Shown here: piece by piece, positions 27,866 to 37,151 of the stretch
How positions within the stretch are numbered: the first letter of the stretch is position 1
Layout: each line of letters starts with the position of its first letter
Assembly (NCBI RefSeq): GCF_013410745.1
Contig: NZ_JACCFY010000001.1
Span: 3,472,001 to 3,536,000 of the forward strand
Source of the DNA: Nesterenkonia xinjiangensis
Lineage (GTDB): Bacteria; Actinomycetota; Actinomycetes; Actinomycetales; Micrococcaceae
Direction: 5' to 3'
Length of the DNA stretch: 64,000 bases
Made by a program: the position numbers and the translations under genes
Notes under the pieces: model-generated
The model's database searches: none
Told to the model about the DNA's origin: nothing
The model's input: only the letters and a program-made list of their open reading frames with translations

Positions 27866-29295
27866 AGCACGAACAGCACGGCCGTGACGTACATCAGCGG
27901 ATGCACCGCACGAGCCTTGCCGCGAAGCACCTTGATGACCACGAAGGTGATGAAGCCGGCACCGATGCCGTTGGTGATCGAGTAGGAGAACGGCATCATC
28001 ACCACGGTCATGAACGCCGGGATGGCGATCTCCACGTCCGTCCAGTCGATCCGGGTGATCTGCTGCATCATCAGGAACCCGACGAGCACCAGCGTCGCCG
28101 AGGCCGCCTCGGTCGGGATCACGGCTGCCAGCGGAGCGAGGACGATGGTGGCCAGGAACAGCAGGCCGGTGACGACGTTGGCCAGGCCGGTGCGGGCGCC
28201 GTCGCCGACTCCGACGGTGGACTCGATGAACCCGGAGTTCACCGAGGTCGAGCCCAGGCCGCCGCCCATGGTGCCGATCGCATCGGAGACCATGATCCGG
28301 CGTGAATAGGGGATGTCGCCCTTCTCGTCCTTGATCCCTCCGGCGTTGGAGACGCCCACCATCGTGCCCAGCAGGTCGAAGAAGTTGGCCAGCAGCAGGG
28401 TGAAGATCGCCAGCGACGCGGCGATGATCCCGATGTTCTGCCAGGATCCCAGCAGGCTGAACTCGCCCAGGAGCGAAAGGTCCGGAAGGGTGAACCAGTC
28501 CTGGTCCAGCGTCGGCACGGAGAGCCCCCAGCCGAAGGGGTTCTCCTCGCCGTCGGGACCGGTCTGCGGGCCGACTCGGAAGATCGATTCCACCGTGATC
28601 GCCAGGACCGAGGCGCCGATGATGGAGTAGAGGATGGCCCCGCGCACCTTCGCCGCCCACATGGCGAACAGCGCGAACAGGGCCACCAGGAAGATCAGCA
28701 GCGGCCACCCGAAGAGGAAGCCGCCCACCCCGAGCTCGAGCCCGACGCCGCCGGAGTTCTGGATGAACCCGGCGTTCATCATGCCGATCAGGGCGATGAA
28801 CAGCCCGATGCCGACGCTGATCGCCGTCTTCAGCGGCGACGGCACGGCGTTGAAGATCGCCGAGCGGAAACCGGTGAGCACGAGGATCAGCAGGATGAAG
28901 CCCTCGATGACCACCAGACCCATCGCGTCTGCCCAGGTCATGCCGGGCAGCACCACGATGCCGTAGGTGATGAACGCAGACAGACCCAGCGACGAGGACA
29001 CCGCCATCGGGAACTTGCCGATGACGCCCATCAGGATGGTCAGCACTCCGGAGATCAGCGAGGTCGCCGCGGCGACCGCGGGCAGGTTGGGCTCGGTCCC
29101 TCCGCCCAGGTAGTGCCCCGTGGAATCCGCCGCGGCGCCGATGATCAGGGGATTGAGCACGATGATGTAGCTCATGGCCAAGAACGTGGCCAGTCCTCCA
29201 CGGACCTCGCGCCCGATGGTCGACCTACGCTCGGAGATGTGGAAATAGCGGTCGAGGACGCCCAGCTGCGTCCTTGGGGAACTCTGAACACTCAC
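27820..29295 (-). CDS. NCS2 family purine permease (AzgA-like)
   Basis: This is a 491-residue permease with about 12-14 membrane segments. Markers are the N-terminal FHISERRSTIGREVRGGLATFLAMSYIIVLNP, the QTGPDGEENPFGWG external loop and SDAIGTMGGGLGSTSVNSGFIESTVGVGDGARTGL. AzgA-type members carry hypoxanthine, guanine or adenine. The GTG at 29295 (VSVQSSPRTQ) has TAGAGT at 29309-29304, 8 nt upstream, suggesting a leaderless mRNA; extension to 29442 would add an unlikely Arg-rich tail. Confidence 0.9.
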   Translation of the reverse strand: MSVQSSPRTQLGVLDRYFHISERRSTIGREVRGGLATFLAMSYIIVLNPLIIGAAADSTGHYLGGGTEPNLPAVAAATSLISGVLTILMGVIGKFPMAVSSSLGLSAFITYGIVVLPGMTWADAMGLVVIEGFILLILVLTGFRSAIFNAVPSPLKTAISVGIGLFIALIGMMNAGFIQNSGGVGLELGVGGFLFGWPLLIFLVALFALFAMWAAKVRGAILYSIIGASVLAITVESIFRVGPQTGPDGEENPFGWGLSVPTLDQDWFTLPDLSLLGEFSLLGSWQNIGIIAASLAIFTLLLANFFDLLGTMVGVSNAGGIKDEKGDIPYSRRIMVSDAIGTMGGGLGSTSVNSGFIESTVGVGDGARTGLANVVTGLLFLATIVLAPLAAVIPTEAASATLVLVGFLMMQQITRIDWTDVEIAIPAFMTVVMMPFSYSITNGIGAGFITFVVIKVLRGKARAVHPLMYVTAVLFVLYFVSGPIQEALGVS

Positions 29296-29303
29296 GGGGA
29301 CCC

Positions 29304-29309
29304 ACTCTA
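29304..29309 (-). promoter_or_regulatory. -10 element for leaderless NCS2 permease gene
   Basis: TAGAGT on the minus strand ends 8 nt before the GTG start at 29295. There is no Shine-Dalgarno in between. Confidence 0.45.
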
Positions 29310-29350
29310 AGCGATCAGCACCCGGGCGTCCGCCGGCCCTTCCCCACGCG

Positions 29351-30689
29351 TCACCGAGGAGGACCTCCTGCCGGCCCCTCCTCGGGCGCTCCGTCCACGA
29401 AGACCCTTCGCCCGGCGAACCACCCGGCCATGCCCTGCACACCCACCACCACCAGGAGCACCTGCAGCACCGGCAGCCAGGAGCCCGCGACGTCGACCAG
29501 CACGCCTGCCGCCAGCGGCCCGAGGCCGGCCACCAGATACCCGATGCCCTGTGCCATCCCGGCCAGCCGGGCCGCCTGCTGCGGTGTGCGCGCCCGCAGC
29601 GAGACCATGGTCAGGCTCACCAGCAGCGTCGCCCCGGAGGCGAATCCCGAGATCAGACACCAGATCGGGAGCAGCTCCGGAGCGAAGGCCATGCCCGCCA
29701 CTCCGAGGCCCATCATCGCCGAGAGTCCGACGGCGATGACCCGCTGATCGCTGGTGCGCTGCATGAGCGGCCCCACCACCAGGCTCGCGACGATCCCCAT
29801 CGCCTGATAGCCGGACAGCCACCAGCCCGCCACCGCCGGTGTGACGCCCTGATAAGTCTGGATCGAGGGCAGCCACGTGAGCATCACATAGAAGACCGCA
29901 GACTGAAGCCCGAAGTAGGCGGTCACCTGCCAGGCGACGGGCGAGCGGAGCAGCGCACGGCCGGGACGCCCTGCCGGGCCTGCGCCGCTCCTTCCCGTCA
30001 CGCCCTCGGTGCCCCGCCCCTCGAGGGGGACGAGGTCCTGCCGGCCGAGCCGCACAGGGCCCTCACGCACAGGGCCCTCACGCAGAGCGCCCCGAGGCCG
30101 AGGTGGACCGCGCCGCACCCAGATGCCGGCCGTCGCGAGAGCGAGCAGCGCCGCGGCACCGAGGGTCAGCTCCCAGCCCCACCAGCTCGGCCAGGGGCAC
30201 CGCCACTCCGGAGGCGACCGCCGCCGCGCCCACCAGCGTCGCGGTGTAGAGACCGGTCATGAGCGGGACCTGGTGGGGGAAATCACGCTTGACCACTGCC
30301 GGGACCAGCACATTGCCCACGGCGATGGCCGCCCCGATGATCGCCGTGCCCAGATACAGGGTCCACGCCCCGCTGGGCATCTGGCCACCGGGCAGCGAAC
30401 GCAGCACCGTGCCGCCTGCCAGCACGACGAGGCCCACCAGGATGCTGCGCTCCATGCCGATCCGAGCCGAGAGACGATGCACCAGCGGCGAGAACACGCC
30501 CAGACTCAGCACGGGCAGGGCCCCGAGCAGACCGAGGGCGCTCGGGCTGATCCCGTTCTCCACACCGATCTGCTCGATCAGCGGGCCGACGACGGTGATC
30601 GCCGGGCGCAGATTGGCGGCCACCAGAAGCACGGTGGCCAGGAGCAGCAGGCGCGAAGGCCCCGCGGAGGGGGCATCGGCCGCGGTCAT
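29351..30689 (-). pseudogene. CynX/NimT-type MFS transporter interrupted by a frameshift
   Basis: The N-terminal half (from ATG 30689) reads MTAADAPSAGPSRLLLLATV and continues through LRPAITVVGPLIEQIG, the typical CynX/NimT start, to a region near 30177. The rest of the transporter (GWELTLGAAALLALATAG and five or more later helices, ending at 29351) is in another frame. Removing one G from the GGGG run at 30180-30177 (CCCC on plus) restores one ~445-residue frame. It is either a genuine lesion, a phase-variable tract, or a sequencing error. The start overlaps the peroxiredoxin stop by 4 nt. Confidence 0.8.
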
Positions 30690-31210
30690 GCGGCGCGGCC
30701 GAGCTCGACCAGAGCCTCCTGCAGGTCACGCGACTGGTGGGCAGGGACGTGCTGGACGTGGCGGACCCGCAGAGCCGGGTCAAGGATGTAGCTGGTCCGC
30801 GTGGGGGCCCCGCGGGCCTCGTCGAAGGCGCCGCAGCCCCGGGCGACGGCGCCGTGGGGCCAGAAGTCGCTCAGCAGGTCGAAGCCGAGCTCAGCCTCCG
30901 TAGGGGCCAGGTGCTCGGCGTAGGCGCGCAGAGCATGGACGGCGTCACAGCTGATGGCGACCGCCCGGGCGCCCAGCTCCGCCAGGTCGCCGCGCGCCGC
31001 GTGCAGAGCCGCGAGCTCGGAGCCGCAGACGCGGCTGAAGGCGAAGGGATAGAACATCACCAGGGCCGGCGCCCCGGCGAGCTGCTCCAGGGAGAGGTCC
31101 TCCCCGTGGTGGGTGCGGCCCCGCAGGGACGGGATCCGGTCCCCCACGCGCAGCTGTCCGGTCACCCCTGGGCCTGCACCGTCGCGTCGGATCCGTGCCG
31201 CACCGGTCAC
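30686..31210 (-). CDS. AhpE-like peroxiredoxin
   Basis: This is a 174-residue thiol peroxidase that reduces peroxides in the cytoplasm. The active site FYPFAFSRVCGSEL has Pro55, Ser59 and the peroxidatic Cys62 (PxxxSxxC). Other cysteines are in ISCDAV and ARGCGAF. The GTG at 31210 overlaps the DUF3052 stop (GTGA), which decides the start over an alternative GTG at 31165. The partner order AhpE-DUF3052-AceE matches that in Mycobacterium (Rv2238c-Rv2239c-Rv2241). Confidence 0.87.
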   Translation of the reverse strand: MTGAARIRRDGAGPGVTGQLRVGDRIPSLRGRTHHGEDLSLEQLAGAPALVMFYPFAFSRVCGSELAALHAARGDLAELGARAVAISCDAVHALRAYAEHLAPTEAELGFDLLSDFWPHGAVARGCGAFDEARGAPTRTSYILDPALRVRHVQHVPAHQSRDLQEALVELGRAA

Positions 31211-31689
31211 TTGCGCGGCATGAGGCGCGCCGCGGCCCAGTGAGCACACACTCCGGCCGAGGAGGTCACGTGCAGCCCGGCGTTCGGCGCGGCGTCCTGG
31301 ATCTCCACCGGAGCGACATAGCCGTCACGACCGGAGCGCGGGGTGAGCAGCCAGACGACCCCTCCCTCATCGAGGGTGGTCAGCGAGTCCACCAGCGCAT
31401 CGGTGAGGTCTCCGTCGCCTTCGCGGAACCACAGGAGCACGGCGTCGACGACCTCATCGTCGTCCTCGTCGACCAGCGGCTCGTCGAGCAGATCCTCCAG
31501 GGCATCTCGGAAGGCGTCGTCGACGTCGTCGTCCACGCCGATCTCCTGGACGAGGGAATCGGACGAGAAACCCAGCTCCCCCAGCAGTCCGGATGTCTCG
31601 ACCACATTGGTCGCGGCGTCGTAGAGCTGCCCGGTCTCAGCACTCAACGGGTCCTCGGCAGCGGCTGCCTGACTCACCTCGGGCGTCAC
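31207..31689 (-). CDS. DUF3052 family protein
   Basis: This is a 160-residue acidic protein of unknown function. After ~40 residues comes the family core [55 protein letters not shown]... with [22 protein letters not shown] near the C-terminus. It is always found beside aceE and ahpE in actinobacteria. The GTG start at 31689 follows AGAGGAA closely; GTG 31677 is an alternative. It is divergent from aceE and coupled to the peroxiredoxin gene by a 4-nt overlap. Confidence 0.84.
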   Translation of the reverse strand: MTPEVSQAAAAEDPLSAETGQLYDAATNVVETSGLLGELGFSSDSLVQEIGVDDDVDDAFRDALEDLLDEPLVDEDDDEVVDAVLLWFREGDGDLTDALVDSLTTLDEGGVVWLLTPRSGRDGYVAPVEIQDAAPNAGLHVTSSAGVCAHWAAARLMPRK

Positions 31690-31797
31690 TTCCTCTCATG
31701 TCATGGGACAGAGGACGACGGCGTGTGCCGCGCCTCTCACAGGCAACGTTACGTCCCCAGGGCGCTCGGTGGGAAGTGCGACACCTGGTGTTCCGGG

Positions 31798-31803
31798 TAG
31801 AGT
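31798..31803 (+). promoter_or_regulatory. -10 element of aceE
   Basis: TAGAGT lies 119 nt before the aceE start at 31922, in the divergent region shared with DUF3052. It predicts a leader of about 110 nt that contains an in-frame GTG at 31808. No good -35 is visible. Confidence 0.4.
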
Positions 31804-31921
31804 TGCCGTGACGACGCGCGCCCGCACCCTGACGAGCGTGCCTGACCTCCACGGCGTCGCCGAGGACCATCCCTGTCCTCGGGCCACCGGCGTTGTCCTT
31901 CGATTTTTGAGAGAGGTGCTT

Positions 31922-34714
31922 GTGAGCGCTGGTGAAGAGATCTCGCATATTCGCAGTGGTCTGACCAATCAGCTTCCGGATCGTGATCCTGAAGAGACTC
32001 AGGAATGGTTGGAGTCTTTTGATCAGTTGGTCCAGGCTCATGGCACCGAGCGAGCGGAATACATCATCCGGACTCTGCTGCAGCGGGCAGGGGCGAAGTC
32101 CATCGAGGTCCCGATGGTGACCACCACTGATTATGTGAACACGATCCCGGTGGATCAGGAGCCAGAGTTTCCTGGTGATGAAGCCATCGAGCGCAGGTTC
32201 CGCCGGATTCTGCGCTGGAATGCTGCGGTGATGGTCCATCGTGCTCAGCGTGATGGTGTAGCAGTGGGTGGGCATATCTCCTCCTATGCCGGAGCAGCGA
32301 CGCTCTATGAAGTCGGGTTCAATCATTTCTTCCGGGGCGCGGATCATCCCGGGGGTGGGGACCAGGTCTTCTTCCAGGGCCATTCCTCGCCGGGCAACTA
32401 TGCCCGGGCCTATCTGGAGGGTCGGCTGAGTCAGGCGCAGCTGGATGGATTCCGTCAAGAGATCTCTAAGGCCCCAGAGGGGCTGAGCTCGTATCCGCAT
32501 CCACGGCTGATGCCTGATTTCTGGCAGTTCCCCACGGTCTCGATGGGCATCGGACCGATGAACGCGATCTATCAGGCCCAGTTCAACCGGTATCTGGAAC
32601 ATCGAGGCATCAAAGACACCAGTGATCAGAACGTGTGGGCCTTCCTCGGTGATGGCGAGATGGACGAGCCCGAGTCCCGGGGGCTGTTGCAGCACGCGGC
32701 CAATGAGAAGCTGGATAACCTGCATTTCGTGATCAACTGCAATCTGCAGCGCCTCGATGGTCCGGTGCGTGGCAATGGCAAGATCGTCCAGGAGCTGGAG
32801 GCCTTCTTCCGGGGTGCGGGCTGGAACGTGATCAAGGTCCTCTGGGGTCGGGAATGGGATGATCTGCTGGCCGCTGATGAGGATGGCGAGCTGGTCCGGA
32901 TCATGAACGAGACCCTGGATGGGGACTATCAGACCTATAAGGCCGAGTCTGGGTCCTTCGTGCGGGAGCATTTCTTCGGGCGTTCGGCCAAGACCAAAGA
33001 GATGGTCGCTGATCTCTCCGATGATGACATCTGGGGACTCAAGCGTGGTGGTCATGATTATCAGAAGGTCTACTCGGCCTATCAGGCCGCAGTGCAGACC
33101 AGCGGTAAGCCCACGGTGATCCTGGCCCAGACGGTCAAGGGCTATGGGCTGGGTCCTAGCTTCGAGGGTCGTAATGCCACCCATCAGATGAAGAAGCTGA
33201 CCATCGAGGACCTCAAGCGTTTCCGCGATACCCTGCGGATCCCGATCAGTGATGAACAGATCGAGGCTGATCCCTATCAGGTGCCCTATTACCATCCTGG
33301 TGAGGACTCTGAGGAGATCACCTATCTGCGGGCTCGTCGGGCTGCTCTGGGTGGGCCTCTGCCGGCACGCAGGGTGGCTAAGAACACTCTGGAGCTGCCC
33401 GGGGAGAAGGCATATGCCCAGGCTAAGAAGGGCTCGGGCAAGCAGCAGGCCGCGACCACGATGGCTTTTGTGCGGCTGCTCAAGGATCTGATGCGTGATA
33501 AGAACATCGGGGCTCGGATCGTGCCGATCGTGCCCGATGAGTCCAGGACCTTCGGGATGGATTCCTTCTTCCCCACCGCGAAGATCTATAACCCCAAGGG
33601 GCAGAACTATCTGGCAGTGGATCGTGAGCTGATGCTGGCCTATAAGGAGTCTGCCCAGGGTCAGATGCTTCATCCCGGGATCAATGAGGCCGGTGCTACT
33701 GCGGCGTTCACTGCGGCAGGGACCTCTTATGCCACTCATGGGGAGCCGATGATCCCGGTCTATGTGTTCTATTCGATGTTCGGCTTCCAGCGCACTGGGG
33801 ACTCGTTCTGGGCGGCAGCGGATCAGTTGACCAGAGGATTCATCATCGGTGCGACCGCGGGTCGGACCACTCTGGCAGGGGAAGGGCTGCAGCATCTGGA
33901 TGGGCATTCCCCGATCCTGGCCGGGACCAATCCCGCGGTGAAGCATTATGATCCAGCCTTTGGCTACGAGATCGCTCATATCATCGAACATGGACTCTTC
34001 GAGATGTATGGCGATCATGACGGTGATCATGACCTGATGTATTACCTCACGGTCTATAACGAGCCGGTCACTCATCTGCCCGAACCTGAGGACCTCGATG
34101 TTGAAGGTGTCATCGGGGGCATCTATCGATTGGCCACTGCGGAATCGGCCGGGCTGGGAGAACACCTCAACAACCAAGACCCGGAGGGTCCGGCTGATCA
34201 GGGTCCGGTGGTTCAGCTGCTGGCCTCGGGGGTGGCGGTGCCGTGGGCGTTGGAGGCTCAGCGGCTCTTGGCCACTGATTGGGGTGTCGGGGCTGATGTG
34301 TGGTCGGTGACCTCTTGGAATGAGCTGCGTCGTGAGGCTCTGCGGGTCCAGGAATCAGCGATGCTGGATCCCGATCGTGAGCCTGGGGAGCCCTTTGTGG
34401 CCCGGCAGCTGGCTGGGGCGCGGGGTCCGATCATCGCGACTACTGATTTCTCTACTCAGGTCCCGGACCAGATCCGGCAGTTCCTGCCTCATGACTTCGC
34501 CACGCTAGGTGCTGATGATTTCGGGATCTCTGATACCCGGGCTGCCGCGCGCAGGCATTTCCGGATTGATGCTCATTCCATGGTGATTCGTGGGCTGCAG
34601 ATGCTGGTCCAGCAGGGCCAGATCGATGCCGGGGTCCCTGAGGACGCGATCCGCAAGTATCGCCTTGCTGATGTCAATGCGGGCAGTACTGGAAGCACTG
34701 GTGGAGACGCCTGA
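31922..34714 (+). CDS. aceE: Pyruvate dehydrogenase E1 component, homodimeric type
   Basis: AceE decarboxylates pyruvate with thiamine diphosphate and passes the acetyl group to lipoyl-E2. The 930-residue protein has the usual length. Markers: [14 protein letters not shown] at the start, [22 protein letters not shown], the ThDP motif [28 protein letters not shown] and the C-terminal half with [18 protein letters not shown]. The GTG at 31922 has AGAGAGG upstream. Codons differ from neighbours: GAT, CAT and TAT strongly outnumber their C-ending partners, while Ile and Phe stay C-ending (see findings). A 30-bp hairpin follows the stop. Confidence 0.97.
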   Translation: MSAGEEISHIRSGLTNQLPDRDPEETQEWLESFDQLVQAHGTERAEYIIRTLLQRAGAKSIEVPMVTTTDYVNTIPVDQEPEFPGDEAIERRFRRILRWNAAVMVHRAQRDGVAVGGHISSYAGAATLYEVGFNHFFRGADHPGGGDQVFFQGHSSPGNYARAYLEGRLSQAQLDGFRQEISKAPEGLSSYPHPRLMPDFWQFPTVSMGIGPMNAIYQAQFNRYLEHRGIKDTSDQNVWAFLGDGEMDEPESRGLLQHAANEKLDNLHFVINCNLQRLDGPVRGNGKIVQELEAFFRGAGWNVIKVLWGREWDDLLAADEDGELVRIMNETLDGDYQTYKAESGSFVREHFFGRSAKTKEMVADLSDDDIWGLKRGGHDYQKVYSAYQAAVQTSGKPTVILAQTVKGYGLGPSFEGRNATHQMKKLTIEDLKRFRDTLRIPISDEQIEADPYQVPYYHPGEDSEEITYLRARRAALGGPLPARRVAKNTLELPGEKAYAQAKKGSGKQQAATTMAFVRLLKDLMRDKNIGARIVPIVPDESRTFGMDSFFPTAKIYNPKGQNYLAVDRELMLAYKESAQGQMLHPGINEAGATAAFTAAGTSYATHGEPMIPVYVFYSMFGFQRTGDSFWAAADQLTRGFIIGATAGRTTLAGEGLQHLDGHSPILAGTNPAVKHYDPAFGYEIAHIIEHGLFEMYGDHDGDHDLMYYLTVYNEPVTHLPEPEDLDVEGVIGGIYRLATAESAGLGEHLNNQDPEGPADQGPVVQLLASGVAVPWALEAQRLLATDWGVGADVWSVTSWNELRREALRVQESAMLDPDREPGEPFVARQLAGARGPIIATTDFSTQVPDQIRQFLPHDFATLGADDFGISDTRAAARRHFRIDAHSMVIRGLQMLVQQGQIDAGVPEDAIRKYRLADVNAGSTGSTGGDA

Positions 34715-34737
34715 ACCACACCACCACCACTGAAGTA

Positions 34738-34800
34738 CCGTATGCACCGGAGGGTGCCGGCGTCCTGACACAGGACGTCGGCACCCTCCGGTGCATACGG
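34738..34800. terminator. 30-bp stem hairpin after aceE
   Basis: The arms 34738-34767 and 34771-34800 pair over 30 bp with a single G-U pair and close a three-base ACA loop. This is the longest inverted repeat in the window. It begins 24 nt after the aceE stop and ends 73 nt before fasR. No T-run follows, so if it terminates it does so by stem stability alone. Confidence 0.75.
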
Positions 34801-34860
34801 AGAAGACGCGGAAGGGCTTTGTAGGTGATGCACAACTGGCCGGTCACCTTCCCCGCGGGC

Positions 34861-34866
34861 TAGGCT
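34861..34866 (+). promoter_or_regulatory. -10 element for leaderless fasR
   Basis: TAGGCT ends 7 nt before the fasR ATG at 34874. No Shine-Dalgarno is present. Confidence 0.5.
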
Positions 34867-34873
34867 CGGGGCC

Positions 34874-36049
34874 ATGACCGCCTCCGCACCGCAGGTGCCT
34901 CCCCGCGTCCGGGTCTCCGAGGCGTCACTGAACGTGCTGCGGTCGCACACCGACCAGCTGACCACCGCTGTGAACCTCCATCTGGAGGGCACCTTGCCGT
35001 GGTATCGGCAGCTCACCACCGACGAGCGCGCCTCGCTGCGACTCATCGCCCAGCGCGGCATCATGGGGCTAGTCAACTGGCTGGACAATCCGCAGACCCG
35101 CTCCCTGCCGCTGGTCAACGAGCTGCTCGGCTCCGCTCCCACGGACCTGATGCGCAGCATCTCGCTGCAGCGGGCGCTGCAGCTGATCCGCACCATCGTC
35201 GAGGCCGTGGAGCACCGCCTGCCCGGTCTCGTTCCCGTCGGGGACCAGCAGGGCATGCTCGAAGCCGTGCTCCGCTACTCCCGCGAGGTCGCCTTCGCCA
35301 TCGCCGACGTCTATGCCCGTGCGGCGGAGTCCCGCGGCGCCTGGGACTCCCGCCTGGAGGCGCTGCTGGTGGATGCGGTGCTTCGCGGAGAGGCCAGCGA
35401 ACAGATCACCTCCCGTGCCTCGGCGGTGGGCTGGGGAAGCACCTGTGGCGTCGTGGTCGTCGTCGGGCCGGCCCCGGAGCAGGCCGACGCCGCCTTCATG
35501 AGTCACCTGCGCCGCCAATGCGTGCGCTTCGCCGCGGACGCGGTCGTCGGTGTCCAGGGAGACCGACTGGTGCTGCTGCTCGGCGGGGTCACGGACCTCG
35601 ACACCGGCCTGGAGCGCATCATGCCCAGCTTCGGCCCAGGGCACGTCGTCTACTCCCGCATCGAGGGATCCATCGACCAGGCGCACCGCTGCGCCCAGGC
35701 CGCCTACTCCGGGCACGCTGCGGCCCCCGCATGGACGCTCGCACCGAACCCCGTGCCCGCAGACGACCTGCTTCCCGAGCGAGCCCTGGCCGGGGACGAC
35801 ACCGCCCGCCAGATGCTCCGCGACGCGATCTTCGCCCCCCTCGCCGAGGCCGGCAACGGTCTTCTGGAGACCGTGACCGCCTACATCAGCGCCGGGCACT
35901 CCCTGGAGGGAACCGCTCGCGAACTCTACGTGCACCCGAACACAGTGCGGTACCGACTCCGACGGGTCACCGACATCACCGGCTGGGACCCCACCGAGCC
36001 TCGCGACGCGTACGTCCTCCAGACCGCTCTGGCCGTCGGTCGCCTGTAG
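34874..36049 (+). CDS. fasR: FasR-like PucR/CdaR-type activator of fatty acid synthesis
   Basis: This is a 391-residue regulator with a C-terminal PucR helix-turn-helix: SLEGTARELYVHPNTVRYRLRRVTDITGWDP (about residues 345-375). The middle holds a CdaR-like ligand domain. Position directly before fabD-fabH-acpP-fabF matches Streptomyces FasR, an activator of that operon, and Rv2242 in M. tuberculosis. The ATG follows TAGGCT by 7 nt, so it is probably leaderless. Nothing in the sequence shows the effector. Confidence 0.88.
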   Translation: MTASAPQVPPRVRVSEASLNVLRSHTDQLTTAVNLHLEGTLPWYRQLTTDERASLRLIAQRGIMGLVNWLDNPQTRSLPLVNELLGSAPTDLMRSISLQRALQLIRTIVEAVEHRLPGLVPVGDQQGMLEAVLRYSREVAFAIADVYARAAESRGAWDSRLEALLVDAVLRGEASEQITSRASAVGWGSTCGVVVVVGPAPEQADAAFMSHLRRQCVRFAADAVVGVQGDRLVLLLGGVTDLDTGLERIMPSFGPGHVVYSRIEGSIDQAHRCAQAAYSGHAAAPAWTLAPNPVPADDLLPERALAGDDTARQMLRDAIFAPLAEAGNGLLETVTAYISAGHSLEGTARELYVHPNTVRYRLRRVTDITGWDPTEPRDAYVLQTALAVGRL

Positions 36050-36152
36050 ACTCGTGCAGGCGTCCGGTTTGTAGAGACCCCACAAAAGTACCCGGAGAGC
36101 TTGGTCTCACCGTGCCCCGCTCCGAGCAGCCGCGATATGGAAAGTTGGTAAT

Positions 36153-37091
36153 GTGCTAGCGATCGTATGCCCAGGACAGGGTTCCCAGACCTCAGGCTTC
36201 CTCGCCCCGTGGCTCGAGGAGGCCGATTCTCGTGAGACCCTCCAGGCCTGGTCCGAGGTCGCCGGTACGGATCTGCTCCACCACGGCACCGAGTCCGACG
36301 AGGAGACGATCCGCGACACCGCCGTCGCACAGCCCCTCATCGTCGCCGCCTCGCTGCTCGCCGCCCGCGCACTAGGCCTCGCGCCCGGCATGCGCCCAGG
36401 CGATGCGGACGCCGCCCAGCTGATGCTGGCCGGCCACTCCGTGGGCGAGGTCCCTGCGGCCGCGCTGGCCGGGGTGCTCACGGAGGAGCAGGCGCTGACG
36501 CTGATCCGGGTGCGCGCCCAGGGCATGGCCGAGGCGGCCGCCGCAGAGTCCACGTCGATGGCCGCCGTGATCGGCGGGGTCGAGGACGAGGTCCGTGAGT
36601 CCATCACGTCCCATGGGCTGACGCCTGCCAACGCCAACGGACCGGGCCAGATCGTCGCCGCCGGCACCGCCGAGCGCATCGCGGCCCTGGAGGCTGCGCC
36701 CCCGGCTCGTGCTCGGGTCATTCCGCTGAAGGTCGCCGGAGCGTTCCACACCGAGCATATGGCTCCTGCTCAGCAGGCCCTGAGGGACGCCGTCGCCGAT
36801 TTCGAGGTGGCCGACCCCGAGGTGCGTCTGCTCTCCAACCGTGACGGGCAGGCCGTGGCCTCCGGTGCCGAGGTGCTGGACCGCCTGGTGGACCAGGTGA
36901 CCCGCCCGGTCCGGTGGGACCTCTGCATGGAGTCCATGAAGGCCGCCGGCGTGACCGGTGTGCTGGAGCTGCTGCCAGGAGGCACCCTGACCGGTCTGGC
37001 CAAGCGCGGTCTCAAGGGCGTGGCGTCCCTCGCCGTGAAGTCCCCTTCAGACCTGGACTCCGCGCGAGAGTTCATCCGAGACCATGCCTGA
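36153..37091 (+). CDS. fabD: Malonyl-CoA:ACP transacylase (FabD)
   Basis: FabD moves malonyl from CoA to the ACP encoded downstream. The 312-residue protein opens with CPGQGSQTSGFL. Catalytic Ser96 is in GHSVGE and His199 in AGAFHTEHM; the oxyanion Gln is in the opening GQG motif. The start is a GTG with GGAAAG upstream. It is the first gene of fabD-fabH-acpP-fabF. The region 36050-36152 before it has an inverted repeat GAGACC (36074-36079) with GGTCTC (36103-36108), a possible FasR site. Confidence 0.95.
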   Translation: MLAIVCPGQGSQTSGFLAPWLEEADSRETLQAWSEVAGTDLLHHGTESDEETIRDTAVAQPLIVAASLLAARALGLAPGMRPGDADAAQLMLAGHSVGEVPAAALAGVLTEEQALTLIRVRAQGMAEAAAAESTSMAAVIGGVEDEVRESITSHGLTPANANGPGQIVAAGTAERIAALEAAPPARARVIPLKVAGAFHTEHMAPAQQALRDAVADFEVADPEVRLLSNRDGQAVASGAEVLDRLVDQVTRPVRWDLCMESMKAAGVTGVLELLPGGTLTGLAKRGLKGVASLAVKSPSDLDSAREFIRDHA

Positions 37092-37151
37092 GTCGAGTCC
37101 CCGACTCAGCGCATCGACCACCGCACCATTGAGCAGGCAAGGACAGCTTCC

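Noticed and set aside
31637-34177. 846-codon open frame on the minus strand opposite aceE
   Set aside because: It lies antisense to a clear AceE gene. The unusual NAT-rich codon use of aceE removes stops in this frame. The translation has no recognisable domain.
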